Shown one piece after another: positions 5,910 through 13,469 of a stretch of 14,590 nucleotides of DNA. The DNA is taken from the NCBI GenBank assembly GCA_023266955.1, contig JAHFOH010000019.1, forward strand, positions 1 through 14,590. The letters run 5' to 3'. A program made the position numbers and the translations under genes. The notes under the pieces are model-generated. The model ran no database searches. It was not told where the DNA came from and saw only the letters and a program-made list of their open reading frames with translations. Origin of the DNA: Nitrososphaerota archaeon (GTDB lineage Archaea; Thermoproteota; Nitrososphaeria; Nitrososphaerales; JAHFOH01). Every line of letters begins with the position of its first letter. The first letter of the stretch is position 1.

Positions 5910-7028
5910 GTGCCGAAAGTCTACAACTGGCAGATTAGTAGGGAAATGCAGTACCCCTACGACGGTGTGAGACCTAAGCGGCAGTTTGGAGCCGTCTTCA
6001 ACATCAACCGTTGCATCAATTGTCAAACCTGCACCATGGCTTGCAAGAGCACATGGACCTTCAACAAGGGGCAGGAGCATATGTGGTGGAATAACGTTGA
6101 AACAAAGCCCTATGGAGGATATCCACAAGCTTGGGACGTCAAGACCCTCTCCAAGTTAGGCCCTCAAAGATGGGAGAATGGAACGTATGTCGGAAAGACA
6201 ATCTTTGAAGATGCTCCGCAAGGAGCAATGGTCCTAGGCTACCTTCCTCCAGATGATGAATGGAGACATCCTAACATCTTCGAAGAGACCCCAACGCCCT
6301 ATCCTCAGATCGATGGTGGTAAGACGCAGGGCTGGTCAGAACTTCCTGTGCATCAGACCTTCTTCTTCTACCTTCAGAGAATTTGCAATCACTGCACATA
6401 CCCGGCATGCTTAGCAGCCTGTCCACGGAAGGCGATCTACAAGCGTCCTGAAGATGGCGTAGTACTCATCGATCAAGAGAGGTGTAGAGGTTATCGGAAA
6501 TGTGTTGAAGCATGCCCCTACAAGAGGCCGATGTACAACCCTGCCACAAGGATTAGCGAGAAGTGCATCGCTTGCTATCCAAGGATTGAGCAGGGCCTAG
6601 TGACTAGGTGCATAGCAGCATGCGTAGGGAAGATTCGGCTTCAGGGCTGGATAAAGCCGCGTGAAGAAGCCATTCCAGATTCCCCAATCGATTATCTCGT
6701 TCACTTGGCAAAGGTGGCGTTACCTCTTTATCCTCAACTTGGTTTGGAACCGAATGTCTACTACATTCCCCCCCGCTGGGGACCTAGAGAATACCTGAAA
6801 CAGATGTTTGGTCCTGGAGTAGAAGCTGCCATCGAGAAATATACTCATCCTGACCACGAGCTTCTTGGACTGCTACAACTTTTCGGTGTGACACAAAAGA
6901 TCATCGAAAGATTCAGAGTCACAGATACGGACGCTATAGCCTACGACAAGAACGGTCATGAAATCATTCGAGTTCCTATAGAAGACCCAGTGATAGTAAG
7001 ACCGCCACAACACTTCAACACGACGTGA
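5910..7028 (+). CDS. Four-cluster iron-sulfur beta subunit (NarH/NxrB-like)
   Basis: This 372-aa electron-transfer subunit has 15 ligand cysteines in four groups: C35-x2-C-x2-C-x3-C45; C159-x2-C-x4-C-x3-C171; C192-x5-C198-x3-C202; and C219-x2-C-x11-C-x3-C238. That is the set for three [4Fe-4S] clusters and one [3Fe-4S] cluster. In the third group Tyr195 (CRGYRKC) stands where NarH has Trp. It lies 7 nt after the alpha gene and starts with GTG 5910. It has no signal peptide, so it presumably rides out of the cell bound to the Tat-exported alpha subunit, as in related type II enzymes. It would pass electrons between the Mo site and the heme b gamma subunit encoded next. It is shorter than cytoplasmic NarH and closer to periplasmic-type beta subunits. 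Confidence 0.92.
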   Translation: MPKVYNWQISREMQYPYDGVRPKRQFGAVFNINRCINCQTCTMACKSTWTFNKGQEHMWWNNVETKPYGGYPQAWDVKTLSKLGPQRWENGTYVGKTIFEDAPQGAMVLGYLPPDDEWRHPNIFEETPTPYPQIDGGKTQGWSELPVHQTFFFYLQRICNHCTYPACLAACPRKAIYKRPEDGVVLIDQERCRGYRKCVEACPYKRPMYNPATRISEKCIACYPRIEQGLVTRCIAACVGKIRLQGWIKPREEAIPDSPIDYLVHLAKVALPLYPQLGLEPNVYYIPPRWGPREYLKQMFGPGVEAAIEKYTHPDHELLGLLQLFGVTQKIIERFRVTDTDAIAYDKNGHEIIRVPIEDPVIVRPPQHFNTT

Positions 7029-7040
7029 TGGTGGAATAGT

Positions 7041-8075
7041 TTGAAGAAATATTCCACTGAGATGTATGTGATCGGTCTGGCCCTCCTTCTTGCCTTTGCT
7101 ATTACGACACTCAATACTCCTACCGTCTTCCCTCAGGAGACTGTTCTATTTTCCAAAGCCGTTAGGGGGCCCCTGCCAATCTCGGATCCTGAATCAGAGT
7201 TCTGGACTACTTTGCCGTCTATACAATTCCCAGTCGCCGGCCAAAATATCACTACACCGATGCTTCTCGGTGTCCCTATCAAACAATTGACTGTTAATTC
7301 AGCTAACAATGGTACATGGATCGCTTTCCGCATAGAGTGGAGTGATGCCACAAGAAATGTGAATACTTCACGCACTGAAGCGTTTAGAGACGCTGTTGCC
7401 ATAATGTTTCCAATTCTGAACGAAACAAAACCACCTTTCCTAGGGATGGGTGAGGCGGGAAAGCCTGTTAACGTCTGGCATTGGAAGGGAGATTGGCAAC
7501 AAGATATCGACACAGGCTTCCAAGACCTAGAGCATGCGTATCCAAACGTTCAGGTAGATTACTATCCCTTTGCTAATACTACTCAACCCAATACCATACC
7601 ACCCCTAACCAATTTCAGCGTGAACTTCGTCGCAGGCTGGGCTGCCAACAATCCTCTGTCAAATCCGTTCAAAGTGACACCCGTCGAGGACCTAATCGCT
7701 GAAGGATTCGGATCGCTCACTCACCAGACCCATCAAGACGTGATTGGAAAAGGAGTTTGGAAAGACGGAAGGTGGCGGGTAAGCTTCGCACGTCCACTTA
7801 GCACCTCTGACGGTAGTGATGTCCAACTTCGTCCAGGGCAAACAAGATTCGTGGCTTTCGCCGTTTGGAATGGAGAGAACAGTGAAGTCGATGGAAGAAA
7901 GTCCATCTCAAATTGGCATACGTTACAAGTGGAAAGTGTTTTTCCTGAGGAAGGAATTCTCGTCTCAAGGTCTCTTTGGCAGGTCGCCGGTGTCGGCGGA
8001 GCCTTTGTATTGAGCGTCGCTATCCTGCTCGCCGTTGCGCATGACTGGAGAAGGAAGACAAGGGCTAAACAATGA
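7041..8075 (+). CDS. Heme b gamma subunit, ethylbenzene dehydrogenase gamma/CbsA-like, anchored at both ends
   Basis: This 344-aa protein of the ethylbenzene-dehydrogenase heme family has predicted axial ligands M136 (in FLGMGEAGKPVNVWHWK) and K287 (in VDGRKSISNW), matching the Met/Lys heme b ligation known for EbdC. An N-terminal hydrophobic segment (9-25) works as signal or anchor, and a second segment (about 313-334) followed by WRRKTR anchors the C-terminus. Bacterial gamma subunits usually lack that C-terminal helix. The two-end anchor matches cytochrome CbsA of Sulfolobales. Several N-x-S/T sequons in the external domain (for example NGT, NTS, NFS) would allow archaeal N-glycosylation. 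The start is TTG 7041 with GGTGG 6 nt upstream. The stop overlaps the next start as ATGA. Confidence 0.85.
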   Translation: MKKYSTEMYVIGLALLLAFAITTLNTPTVFPQETVLFSKAVRGPLPISDPESEFWTTLPSIQFPVAGQNITTPMLLGVPIKQLTVNSANNGTWIAFRIEWSDATRNVNTSRTEAFRDAVAIMFPILNETKPPFLGMGEAGKPVNVWHWKGDWQQDIDTGFQDLEHAYPNVQVDYYPFANTTQPNTIPPLTNFSVNFVAGWAANNPLSNPFKVTPVEDLIAEGFGSLTHQTHQDVIGKGVWKDGRWRVSFARPLSTSDGSDVQLRPGQTRFVAFAVWNGENSEVDGRKSISNWHTLQVESVFPEEGILVSRSLWQVAGVGGAFVLSVAILLAVAHDWRRKTRAKQ

Positions 8076-8833
8076 ACAAGTCTCTGCACCTGCTGATTGC
8101 GAGAGCAGAGCTATATCGGCTGCTTTCAACTGGCTTCCTCTATCCAAATCAAAAACTGCTGACGTCGCTGCGAAATGGCTCTTTCATTCAGGGTCTGATG
8201 GACGCTGTAAGGCATCTCCCCAGGTCCTACGGTTTGACTTCCGAAGTGGCTGTGATCCACAAGGCAATACACGAGGCACGGCAACCCATTGCTGATTCAG
8301 AGTTTGAAGCCGAGTATAGTAGAGTCTTCACCCACGGTAATCCTATTGTAGCGCCACCATACGAAACTGAGTATGGAACTGAGCACATCTTCGCTAAGAC
8401 GAAGGAGCTGGCTGACATTGCTGGCTTCTATCGAGCTTTCGGCCTGACTCCCTCTGATCAACTTAAGGAAAGGGTGGATCACATCGGGACTGAACTCGAA
8501 TTCATGTACGTTCTACTTACGAAAGAAGCCTACGCGGCATTCAACAATTGGGCGGAAAGAGCGGATACCTGTAGGGATGCGGAGCGGAATTTCTTAGTTG
8601 ATCACCTAACAAGATGGGCTCCCTCTCTTTGCCGACTTCTCCGGGAGACAGCTAACCTGCCGTATTACCGTGCGCTAGCTGGAATGGTCGCTCGCTTTGT
8701 TCTCGCCGAATGTGAAATGATGAATGTGAAGATTGAGCTACGTGAAGATCTACTTCCTAAGCTGAGTCACCATGTGGACTTCGTTTGTCCTATGACAGAG
8801 TGTGTTGTAAAAGACTGTCCAGTAGGCCCCTGA
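8072..8833 (+). CDS. TorD/NarJ-family molybdoenzyme maturation chaperone
   Basis: This 253-aa all-helical cytoplasmic protein is of the TorD/DmsD/NarJ family. These chaperones hold the apo catalytic subunit, guard its Tat signal and help insert the Mo cofactor. Diagnostic stretches are EFEAEYSRVF (78-86) followed by the conserved PPYETEYG (95-102), then DHIGTELEFMYVLL (136-149) and a LVDHLTRWAP helix (175-183). The C-terminus carries C239-x4-C244-x4-C249, which is unusual and might bind metal; that role is inference. It overlaps the gamma gene by 4 nt (ATGA). The gene order A-B-C-chaperone is that of ebdABCD rather than the ABDC order of serABDC and ddhABDC operons. Confidence 0.88.
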   Translation: MNKSLHLLIARAELYRLLSTGFLYPNQKLLTSLRNGSFIQGLMDAVRHLPRSYGLTSEVAVIHKAIHEARQPIADSEFEAEYSRVFTHGNPIVAPPYETEYGTEHIFAKTKELADIAGFYRAFGLTPSDQLKERVDHIGTELEFMYVLLTKEAYAAFNNWAERADTCRDAERNFLVDHLTRWAPSLCRLLRETANLPYYRALAGMVARFVLAECEMMNVKIELREDLLPKLSHHVDFVCPMTECVVKDCPVGP

Positions 8834-8834
8834 T

Positions 8835-9788
8835 TTGCAGCTTCGAAGAAGCCCGCTGTTAGATCTTCCAGTAGTGGCGCTAGTAACAGTGAGCATGGTC
8901 GAGTTCGTAGTCTCAAGGCTCCTCTTCAATATCGGGCTCCCGCTCCCCAAGACCGTGGCAACACCTCAGTTTGCCACCGTAGTTTCCTTTCTAGCTCCTT
9001 TCACCGTGACAGCGAGCTATTTCTTGGCATTTATGACTCTTGTTCTCGCGGCCTACATACTGCTAAAGAACTCGGCGGTACAACATTTGATTGTAGCCGT
9101 CGGGTTACTCGTCCTCATCCAACTCTCTTTGGTCGTTAGCTATCCGGAGGTCGGCACAGCCGCCTCCGTCGGCTACCCTGCAGTCTTCGCATTCACCATG
9201 ATTTCGATTCTGGTGTTGGGCGTACTCGGATCTTCCAAGTCTCAAAAAATCTCTGCTGCCTTGTTTGCGGGATCGTACCTGACATCCTACTTCATTAACG
9301 CGCCCCTCATTCTGGACCTGATAAAGGTGGATGTGTATGCTGGACATGGTGCTGAACTGTTTCAGGCTGGTGAGCTACTGGCCATAATCAATACCATCTT
9401 CCTCTACTTTGCTTTCCGCCCAAGTCTTCGAGAAAGAGGCTGGAGATCATTCGTCGTACCCTCAGTCATCACGATGATCTTTTTTGTCGCATATCTGGCT
9501 AATCCTTGGGCCATTACCACAGTCACCATGCTGACAATTGGTTTCAGTCTGTTCCTTCCCTTTCCTGCCTATGCCGTATCCATATGGCTCTACTCATACA
9601 TAATTATCGGAAGCATTCGAGAGCACAAGTACCACGCCTTCGGCCTGGCCTTGATATTTTTAGCAGGACGGCACCTACAACTGAGCTATCTGGGCCTTCT
9701 GGCGATTGCGGGACTACTGTTAATCTTTCTTCCTAGACCAATACTGGAGCCGCAAGCTATCTCGACTTCTAAACAAGGAGCGATATGA
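8835..9788 (+). CDS. Polytopic membrane protein, possible CbsB-like partner of the heme subunit
   Basis: This 317-aa very hydrophobic protein has about 9-10 membrane segments (near 10-33, 58-77, 82-101, 113-133, 137-156, 178-197, 204-220, 223-241, 244-262, 268-298). There is no NarI-type pattern of paired heme-ligand histidines. The histidines present are H84, H171, H264, H267 and H280. Its position beside a CbsA-like heme b gene, its size and its helix number recall CbsB of the Sulfolobales cytochrome b558/566 complex, so it may anchor the complex or pass electrons to the quinone pool. That is inference from context. The start is TTG 8835, one base after the chaperone stop, with no clear ribosome binding site, so translation probably depends on coupling. 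The stop overlaps moeA as ATGA. Confidence 0.75.
   Translation: MQLRRSPLLDLPVVALVTVSMVEFVVSRLLFNIGLPLPKTVATPQFATVVSFLAPFTVTASYFLAFMTLVLAAYILLKNSAVQHLIVAVGLLVLIQLSLVVSYPEVGTAASVGYPAVFAFTMISILVLGVLGSSKSQKISAALFAGSYLTSYFINAPLILDLIKVDVYAGHGAELFQAGELLAIINTIFLYFAFRPSLRERGWRSFVVPSVITMIFFVAYLANPWAITTVTMLTIGFSLFLPFPAYAVSIWLYSYIIIGSIREHKYHAFGLALIFLAGRHLQLSYLGLLAIAGLLLIFLPRPILEPQAISTSKQGAI
9775..9780 (+). promoter_or_regulatory. Ribosome binding site of moeA
   Basis: AAGGAG lies 4 nt before ATG 9785. It sits inside the end of the preceding membrane-protein gene, whose TGA overlaps the moeA ATG, and it supports this start. Confidence 0.5.
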
Positions 9789-11080
9789 TAAGAATTCAGG
9801 GGCACACCCTTATCGTCAGAGAGAGGAGGACTTGGAGGCTCACACCACCTGATGCAGCACTGCAAGCTTTCTTGGCACACCTTCCTCGGGTGAAGCCAAA
9901 GATTCAGACAATTCCCGCAACTGCGGCTTACGACCGCATTTTAGCAGAGAATTTGATATCCAACAGGAGTGTTCCGCCTCTCCCTAGGGCAGCTGTAGAT
10001 GGCTACGCAGTGATGTCGAAGGCAACTGTTGAAGCCTCACCTAGTCACCCTGTACTCATGGAGGTTGTGGGGCAAATAATTCTGGGTGCTGATAATGGAA
10101 GCGTAAATGTCGGACCAGGTGAAACCGTCTACATCGCCTGTGGGGCGTCTCTTCCGCCAGCTGATGATGCTGTAGTGAAGCTTGAGGAGGTGAGATACGT
10201 TGACGGAATGATCGGTATCATTCGCCCTGTGTTTCAAGGAGAAAACGTTGACCAACCCGGCCAGGACTTACAAATCGGCGACCAAGTACTATGCAGTGGT
10301 CAATCGCTGAGGGCCCAAGACGTAGCAATGCTTGTGGCGCTGGCAAAGAGGAAGGTCAAAGTTGTGAGGAGACCTAGGGTCGCAATAATTCCTGTTGGAA
10401 GCGAGCTCGTAAATGTTGGCGACGAGAGACCCAACTGGGCGATAGAAAAGAACAGCTTCATCGTTTCGAGTCTGCTACGTGAATTATACTGCATGCCTCA
10501 GAGATTTGAGCCGGTTCAGGATGATGTCACTATGATAGTCGGCGCCATCTCGCATGCAGTGAGAACCGCAGATGTAGTCATCACCATGGGGGGATGCTCT
10601 GTCGGCGTGAGGGATCTCGTGCCGGAAGCTGTGAATTCTCTGAATCCTCTCGATCTTGTAGTGCATGGCGTCTCGGTTTTTCCCGGAAAACCTACTGGAC
10701 TTGCGGTAGTTAATGGTAAGCCTCTCATCCTTCTCCCTGGTCGCGTTACCTCAGCGCTAGCAGGCTTCTACCTTTTCGTCATACCAATCTTGAGCAGACT
10801 TGTAGGTACCGACCTCATGTCAACGTTGCCCGTAGTCAAAGCTAGGGCTGGAAGCACTATACGGACAAAGGGCGGAAGTTCACGCTTTGAAATATTAAGG
10901 ATCAAGAAGAGCCTTTCTGGCTATGACGCCGAACCTCTCCCGAAAGGGGTCGACATACTCAGCAACTTGTTGAAATCAAACGGATACATCGTTATTCCAC
11001 CAGGCACTCAAGTTCACGAGGGGCAGGAGATACAGGTGCATCTCTTCTCGCCGCAAGAGATGATGCACATACAATCGTGA
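9785..11080 (+). CDS. moeA: MoeA, molybdenum insertion into molybdopterin
   Basis: This 431-aa protein inserts molybdate into adenylated molybdopterin, the step that yields Mo-molybdopterin in the cytoplasm. Family landmarks in order: AAVDGYAV (69-76, equivalent of SAMDGYAV), CGASLPPADDAVVKLEEV (119-136), QGENVDQPGQDLQIGD (151-166), RRPRVAIIPVGSELV (195-209), TMGGCSVGVRD (267-277) and HGVSVFPGKPTG (294-305). It departs from the family at LPGRVTSALAGF (317-328), where most MoeA proteins have LPGNPVS or LPGYPVS, and has GSEL instead of GDEL. Length is normal for a single MoeA without extra domains. It overlaps the membrane-protein gene by 4 nt and is followed by mobB after 1 nt. Co-transcription with the molybdoenzyme suggests a copy dedicated to it. 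Confidence 0.92.
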   Translation: MIRIQGHTLIVRERRTWRLTPPDAALQAFLAHLPRVKPKIQTIPATAAYDRILAENLISNRSVPPLPRAAVDGYAVMSKATVEASPSHPVLMEVVGQIILGADNGSVNVGPGETVYIACGASLPPADDAVVKLEEVRYVDGMIGIIRPVFQGENVDQPGQDLQIGDQVLCSGQSLRAQDVAMLVALAKRKVKVVRRPRVAIIPVGSELVNVGDERPNWAIEKNSFIVSSLLRELYCMPQRFEPVQDDVTMIVGAISHAVRTADVVITMGGCSVGVRDLVPEAVNSLNPLDLVVHGVSVFPGKPTGLAVVNGKPLILLPGRVTSALAGFYLFVIPILSRLVGTDLMSTLPVVKARAGSTIRTKGGSSRFEILRIKKSLSGYDAEPLPKGVDILSNLLKSNGYIVIPPGTQVHEGQEIQVHLFSPQEMMHIQS

Positions 11081-11081
11081 A

Positions 11082-11636
11082 ATGAAGCTCTTAGCAGTTA
11101 TCGGCACAAAGAAGTCTGGGAAGACAACTGTGGCTGAATTCATTATACACCAGCTATCAAAGGAGGGCTACAGAATAGGGGCCATCAAGCACATCCACCA
11201 CAGCTTCACGATTGACGCGGAGGGAAAAGACACTTGGAGATTTAGTAAGGCAGGAGCGGAGCTTGTGGTCAGTGTTTCGCCTGATGAAATTGCTACCATA
11301 AAGAAGCCCGGCAATCCTATGACGGATGTCAATGACATTCTCGAAACTGGTCGGAGAGAGGGACTTGATACCATGATCATTGAGGGTTATCGGGATCTGG
11401 TGGGGAATCGCAAGGGTCTGCCGAAGATTGTGACAGCAAAAAACGCGAAGGAACTGGAAGCTCTTTCGAAGGATTTAGCCCCGCCTATCATAGCCGTAAG
11501 TGGAGTGATAGCTGCGAAATCTGAAACGCTTGGGTTTTCAGTGCCAGTATTGGACTTGTATCGCAGAGGGGATGTACTAATTGAGCTGATCAAAGAACGG
11601 TTGTTCATGGCGGAAAGGCAAGTGGAAGTTCGGTGA
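11082..11636 (+). CDS. mobB: MobB, GTP-binding molybdopterin-guanine dinucleotide biosynthesis adaptor
   Basis: This 184-aa P-loop protein has its Walker A motif near the N-terminus (GTKKSGKTT, 8-16), then KHIHHSFTIDAEGKDTWRF (36-54) and IIEGYRD (about 99-105), all usual in MobB. It binds GTP and assists MobA in attaching GMP to molybdopterin, giving the MGD cofactor that DMSO-reductase-family enzymes carry as a pair. It is separated from moeA by one base and overlaps mobA by 4 nt (GTGA), so the three cofactor genes are probably translationally coupled. Confidence 0.9.
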   Translation: MKLLAVIGTKKSGKTTVAEFIIHQLSKEGYRIGAIKHIHHSFTIDAEGKDTWRFSKAGAELVVSVSPDEIATIKKPGNPMTDVNDILETGRREGLDTMIIEGYRDLVGNRKGLPKIVTAKNAKELEALSKDLAPPIIAVSGVIAAKSETLGFSVPVLDLYRRGDVLIELIKERLFMAERQVEVR

Positions 11637-12313
11637 GCCATCTACCGGGTGGAGTTATTCTCGCGGGGGGAAGAAGCTCTAGAATAGGTAGGAACAAAGC
11701 GCTCATACTGCTACGAGGTAAACCCATCATCACCTATGTCTATGAGGCCCTCGCAAAGACCTGTCAAGATATAGTTCTCACGACGAAGCCTTCGGGCGAC
11801 GTTAAGAGATACACAGATGTTCTCCCCGACTCGGTTAGACTCGTCTACGATGTGAACGATGCTCAGACGCCCCTGGTAGGCATCCTAAGCGGTCTCGCGA
11901 CATTGAACAGCGAATATGCTGTCGTAGTGGCATGCGATATGCCCTTCGCGAAAGTTCAGATCATAGAGTGCCTACTGAAACTTGGTGAGGGGTTTGATGC
12001 AGCAGTACCTGTTTGGCCTGACGGTTCAGCCGAACCTCTCTTTGCAGTTTACAACGTGTATAGGGCTATAGAAGGCTTCAAAGCCGTCCTTCACACTGGT
12101 GCTTCCAGCCTTCAAAAGGCACTAGAAAGTTTGAGTCACGTCAACTACATCTCGGTAGAGGAACTAAAAAAGTTCGATCCCAACATGCTATCTCTATTCA
12201 ACATCAATACCGAGGCGGATTTGCAACTGGCACGTATGTTGATTCGCAACGGATTGGCTGATATTCAGAATAACCTCAGATATTCTAATTCCGAGGAAGT
12301 AATCAAACGGTAG
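11633..12313 (+). CDS. mobA: MobA, molybdenum cofactor guanylyltransferase
   Basis: This 226-aa nucleotidyltransferase makes MGD from Mo-molybdopterin and GTP. It shows the N-terminal signature LAGGRSSRIGRNKALILLRG (10-29), the metal-binding DMP of VVACDMPF (about 97-104), PLVGILSGL, EPLFAVYN and the closing FNINTEADL. All are standard for MobA. The start GTG 11633 overlaps the mobB stop, and a later start would delete part of the LAGG motif region. It is the last gene of the molybdoenzyme operon. No T-rich terminator was seen in the 92 nt after it, so some read-through into the ferritin-like gene is possible. Confidence 0.92.
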   Translation: MSHLPGGVILAGGRSSRIGRNKALILLRGKPIITYVYEALAKTCQDIVLTTKPSGDVKRYTDVLPDSVRLVYDVNDAQTPLVGILSGLATLNSEYAVVVACDMPFAKVQIIECLLKLGEGFDAAVPVWPDGSAEPLFAVYNVYRAIEGFKAVLHTGASSLQKALESLSHVNYISVEELKKFDPNMLSLFNINTEADLQLARMLIRNGLADIQNNLRYSNSEEVIKR

Positions 12314-12375
12314 ACGGCAATTAGAATGACGGTCCGGCACTTCCTTAATCTCAATTTTGAAAAACGTCTCACAGA

Positions 12376-12380
12376 TTTAA
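12376..12380 (+). promoter_or_regulatory. TATA box of the ferritin-like gene
   Basis: TTTAA, within GATTTAAGAG, lies 26-30 nt before ATG 12406, the expected place for an archaeal TATA box driving a leaderless mRNA. No Shine-Dalgarno sequence precedes the ATG, in agreement with this. It suggests the ferritin-like/V4R pair has its own promoter, apart from the Mo operon. Confidence 0.55.
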
Positions 12381-12405
12381 GAGCTACACCGCGTTCGTTG
12401 CTCTG

Positions 12406-12837
12406 ATGTCCAGCCTGAGCGGTAAAGAAAGAGATGAAATTCTAAGATGGCTGGAGGAATGGCGGAGACTGGAGGGTCAAGACTCTCAGTTTTTCATGAA
12501 GATGGTCTCAAGGGCTGAAAGCGAATTCCTTAAGACACTCTATAGGAGACTCAGCTACGACTCACTAAGGCATTCCAGCATTCTTTCCTCAATAAGGAAT
12601 ATTCTAACTGGCAATGAAAGATCCAGTGTCAAGGTCCAAGGGCAAGATTTGCGCAGGATCAGACATCATTTGACGGCAGAGACCGAAGCTATAATCTACG
12701 CTGGGATGCTGGTTAAGAAGATTCCTGATAAGAACATCAAATTCCTACTGAATCAGATAGTAGCGGATGAGAACCAGCACCACAAGATTCTCTCGCACAT
12801 AATCAAGGAGAGCGAGTCGAAGCCTGCAAAGAGGTGA
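12406..12837 (+). CDS. Ferritin-like four-helix protein
   Basis: This 143-aa all-helical protein resembles rubrerythrin/ferritin-like small proteins. The paired helix motifs are DSLRHSSIL (52-60), TAETEAIIY (90-98) and VADENQHHKIL (119-129, with E122-x2-H125). In the second helix the usual ExxH glutamate position appears to be Ser53 (S-x2-H56), so a full di-iron site is uncertain. First-helix candidates are E24, E38 and E40. No rubredoxin domain is present. Family roles include iron or oxygen chemistry, peroxide defence or pure scaffolding, and the specific role here is unknown. Its stop overlaps the next gene as GTGA, so it likely acts with the V4R-domain protein. Confidence 0.7.
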   Translation: MSSLSGKERDEILRWLEEWRRLEGQDSQFFMKMVSRAESEFLKTLYRRLSYDSLRHSSILSSIRNILTGNERSSVKVQGQDLRRIRHHLTAETEAIIYAGMLVKKIPDKNIKFLLNQIVADENQHHKILSHIIKESESKPAKR

Positions 12838-13313
12838 AGAATGACATGAAGATCAAGAGGGCCGTTACCCAGGAAGAGGAATTAGCCACAGCCACCAAAA
12901 TTACAATGAAGGCCCTCAAGGAATACTTCGGGTTAAGTCCAAGCGCATATAGCTGGATCCTGAAGAATGTCGCGACCCAGCTTGCACACGCGTTTACAAA
13001 GACAGTTACAGAGAAAGAACTCGACGAAGTCATACAGCGAATGATGACCTTTTGGAATACATACGGCTTGGGTGAAATGGACATCAGTTCAAAGGAGCCA
13101 TTAACACTTGAGATTAGGAACTGCTTTGACTGTTTGGGCAACAGATACGGTGTGGGTGAACCGTTATGCCCCTTCAAAGAAGGATTCGTAAAGACAGTAT
13201 TAGATGATAAACTGGGAACAAATGTCGAAGTGAAGGAGATAGACTGCTGCGGAACCGGATCGCCCATCTGCAGGTTCACAGTCGCTGGACTTCTGAAACA
13301 ACCCCAAATCTAG
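12834..13313 (+). CDS. V4R-domain (4-vinyl reductase-like) small-molecule-binding protein
   Basis: The C-terminal half of this 159-aa protein (about 85-150) matches the V4R pattern: a beta-rich segment with C97-x2-C100, GEPLCPFKEGF (C112), then EVKEIDCCGTGSPICRF (C138, C139, C146). The N-terminal half (1-80) is helical. V4R domains bind small hydrophobic or tetrapyrrole-like ligands, or zinc, and often act as sensors in archaeal regulators. No DNA-binding or enzymatic domain is fused here, so it could be a stand-alone ligand binder. The start GTG 12834 overlaps the ferritin-like stop; an internal ATG at 12846 is the alternative. The pairing with a ferritin-like protein suggests a joint iron, redox or heme-related job, which is inference. 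Confidence 0.75.
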   Translation: MKNDMKIKRAVTQEEELATATKITMKALKEYFGLSPSAYSWILKNVATQLAHAFTKTVTEKELDEVIQRMMTFWNTYGLGEMDISSKEPLTLEIRNCFDCLGNRYGVGEPLCPFKEGFVKTVLDDKLGTNVEVKEIDCCGTGSPICRFTVAGLLKQPQI

Positions 13314-13469
13314 AGCAATGAACCCAATTACCTAAATACGACGATCACAAAACATGATATGACCCTCAGAATATTGAGTGGGTGTGGAGGTTTCTCGGAC
13401 GCAAAAACAAGTATCTCTGTGTAGGAAGTTTGTCTACATACTGACCCCACTAAACTGGGTGATTAACCG
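13314..13469. other. 156-bp intergenic region with weak inverted repeats
   Basis: No gene was found. Weak symmetric elements are CTCA-N6-TGAG (13365-13378) inside an ACC...GGGT frame, and CCCA-N6-TGGG near 13444-13457. Either could be an operator or a weak hairpin after the V4R gene. A possible TATA-like CTACATA lies about 30 nt before ATG 13470. None is strong. Confidence 0.25.

Noticed and set aside
7733..8295. ORFs on both strands around the gamma/chaperone junction
   Set aside because: The ATGA-coupled gamma and TorD genes explain this region completely.
13361..13383. Possible hairpin CTCA-N6-TGAG as terminator
   Set aside because: Short stem with bulge and no T run after it; kept only as a weak note in the intergenic entry.
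13359..13424. 21-codon ORF in the intergenic region after the V4R gene
   Set aside because: Too short, no ribosome binding site, no overlap with a neighbouring start.
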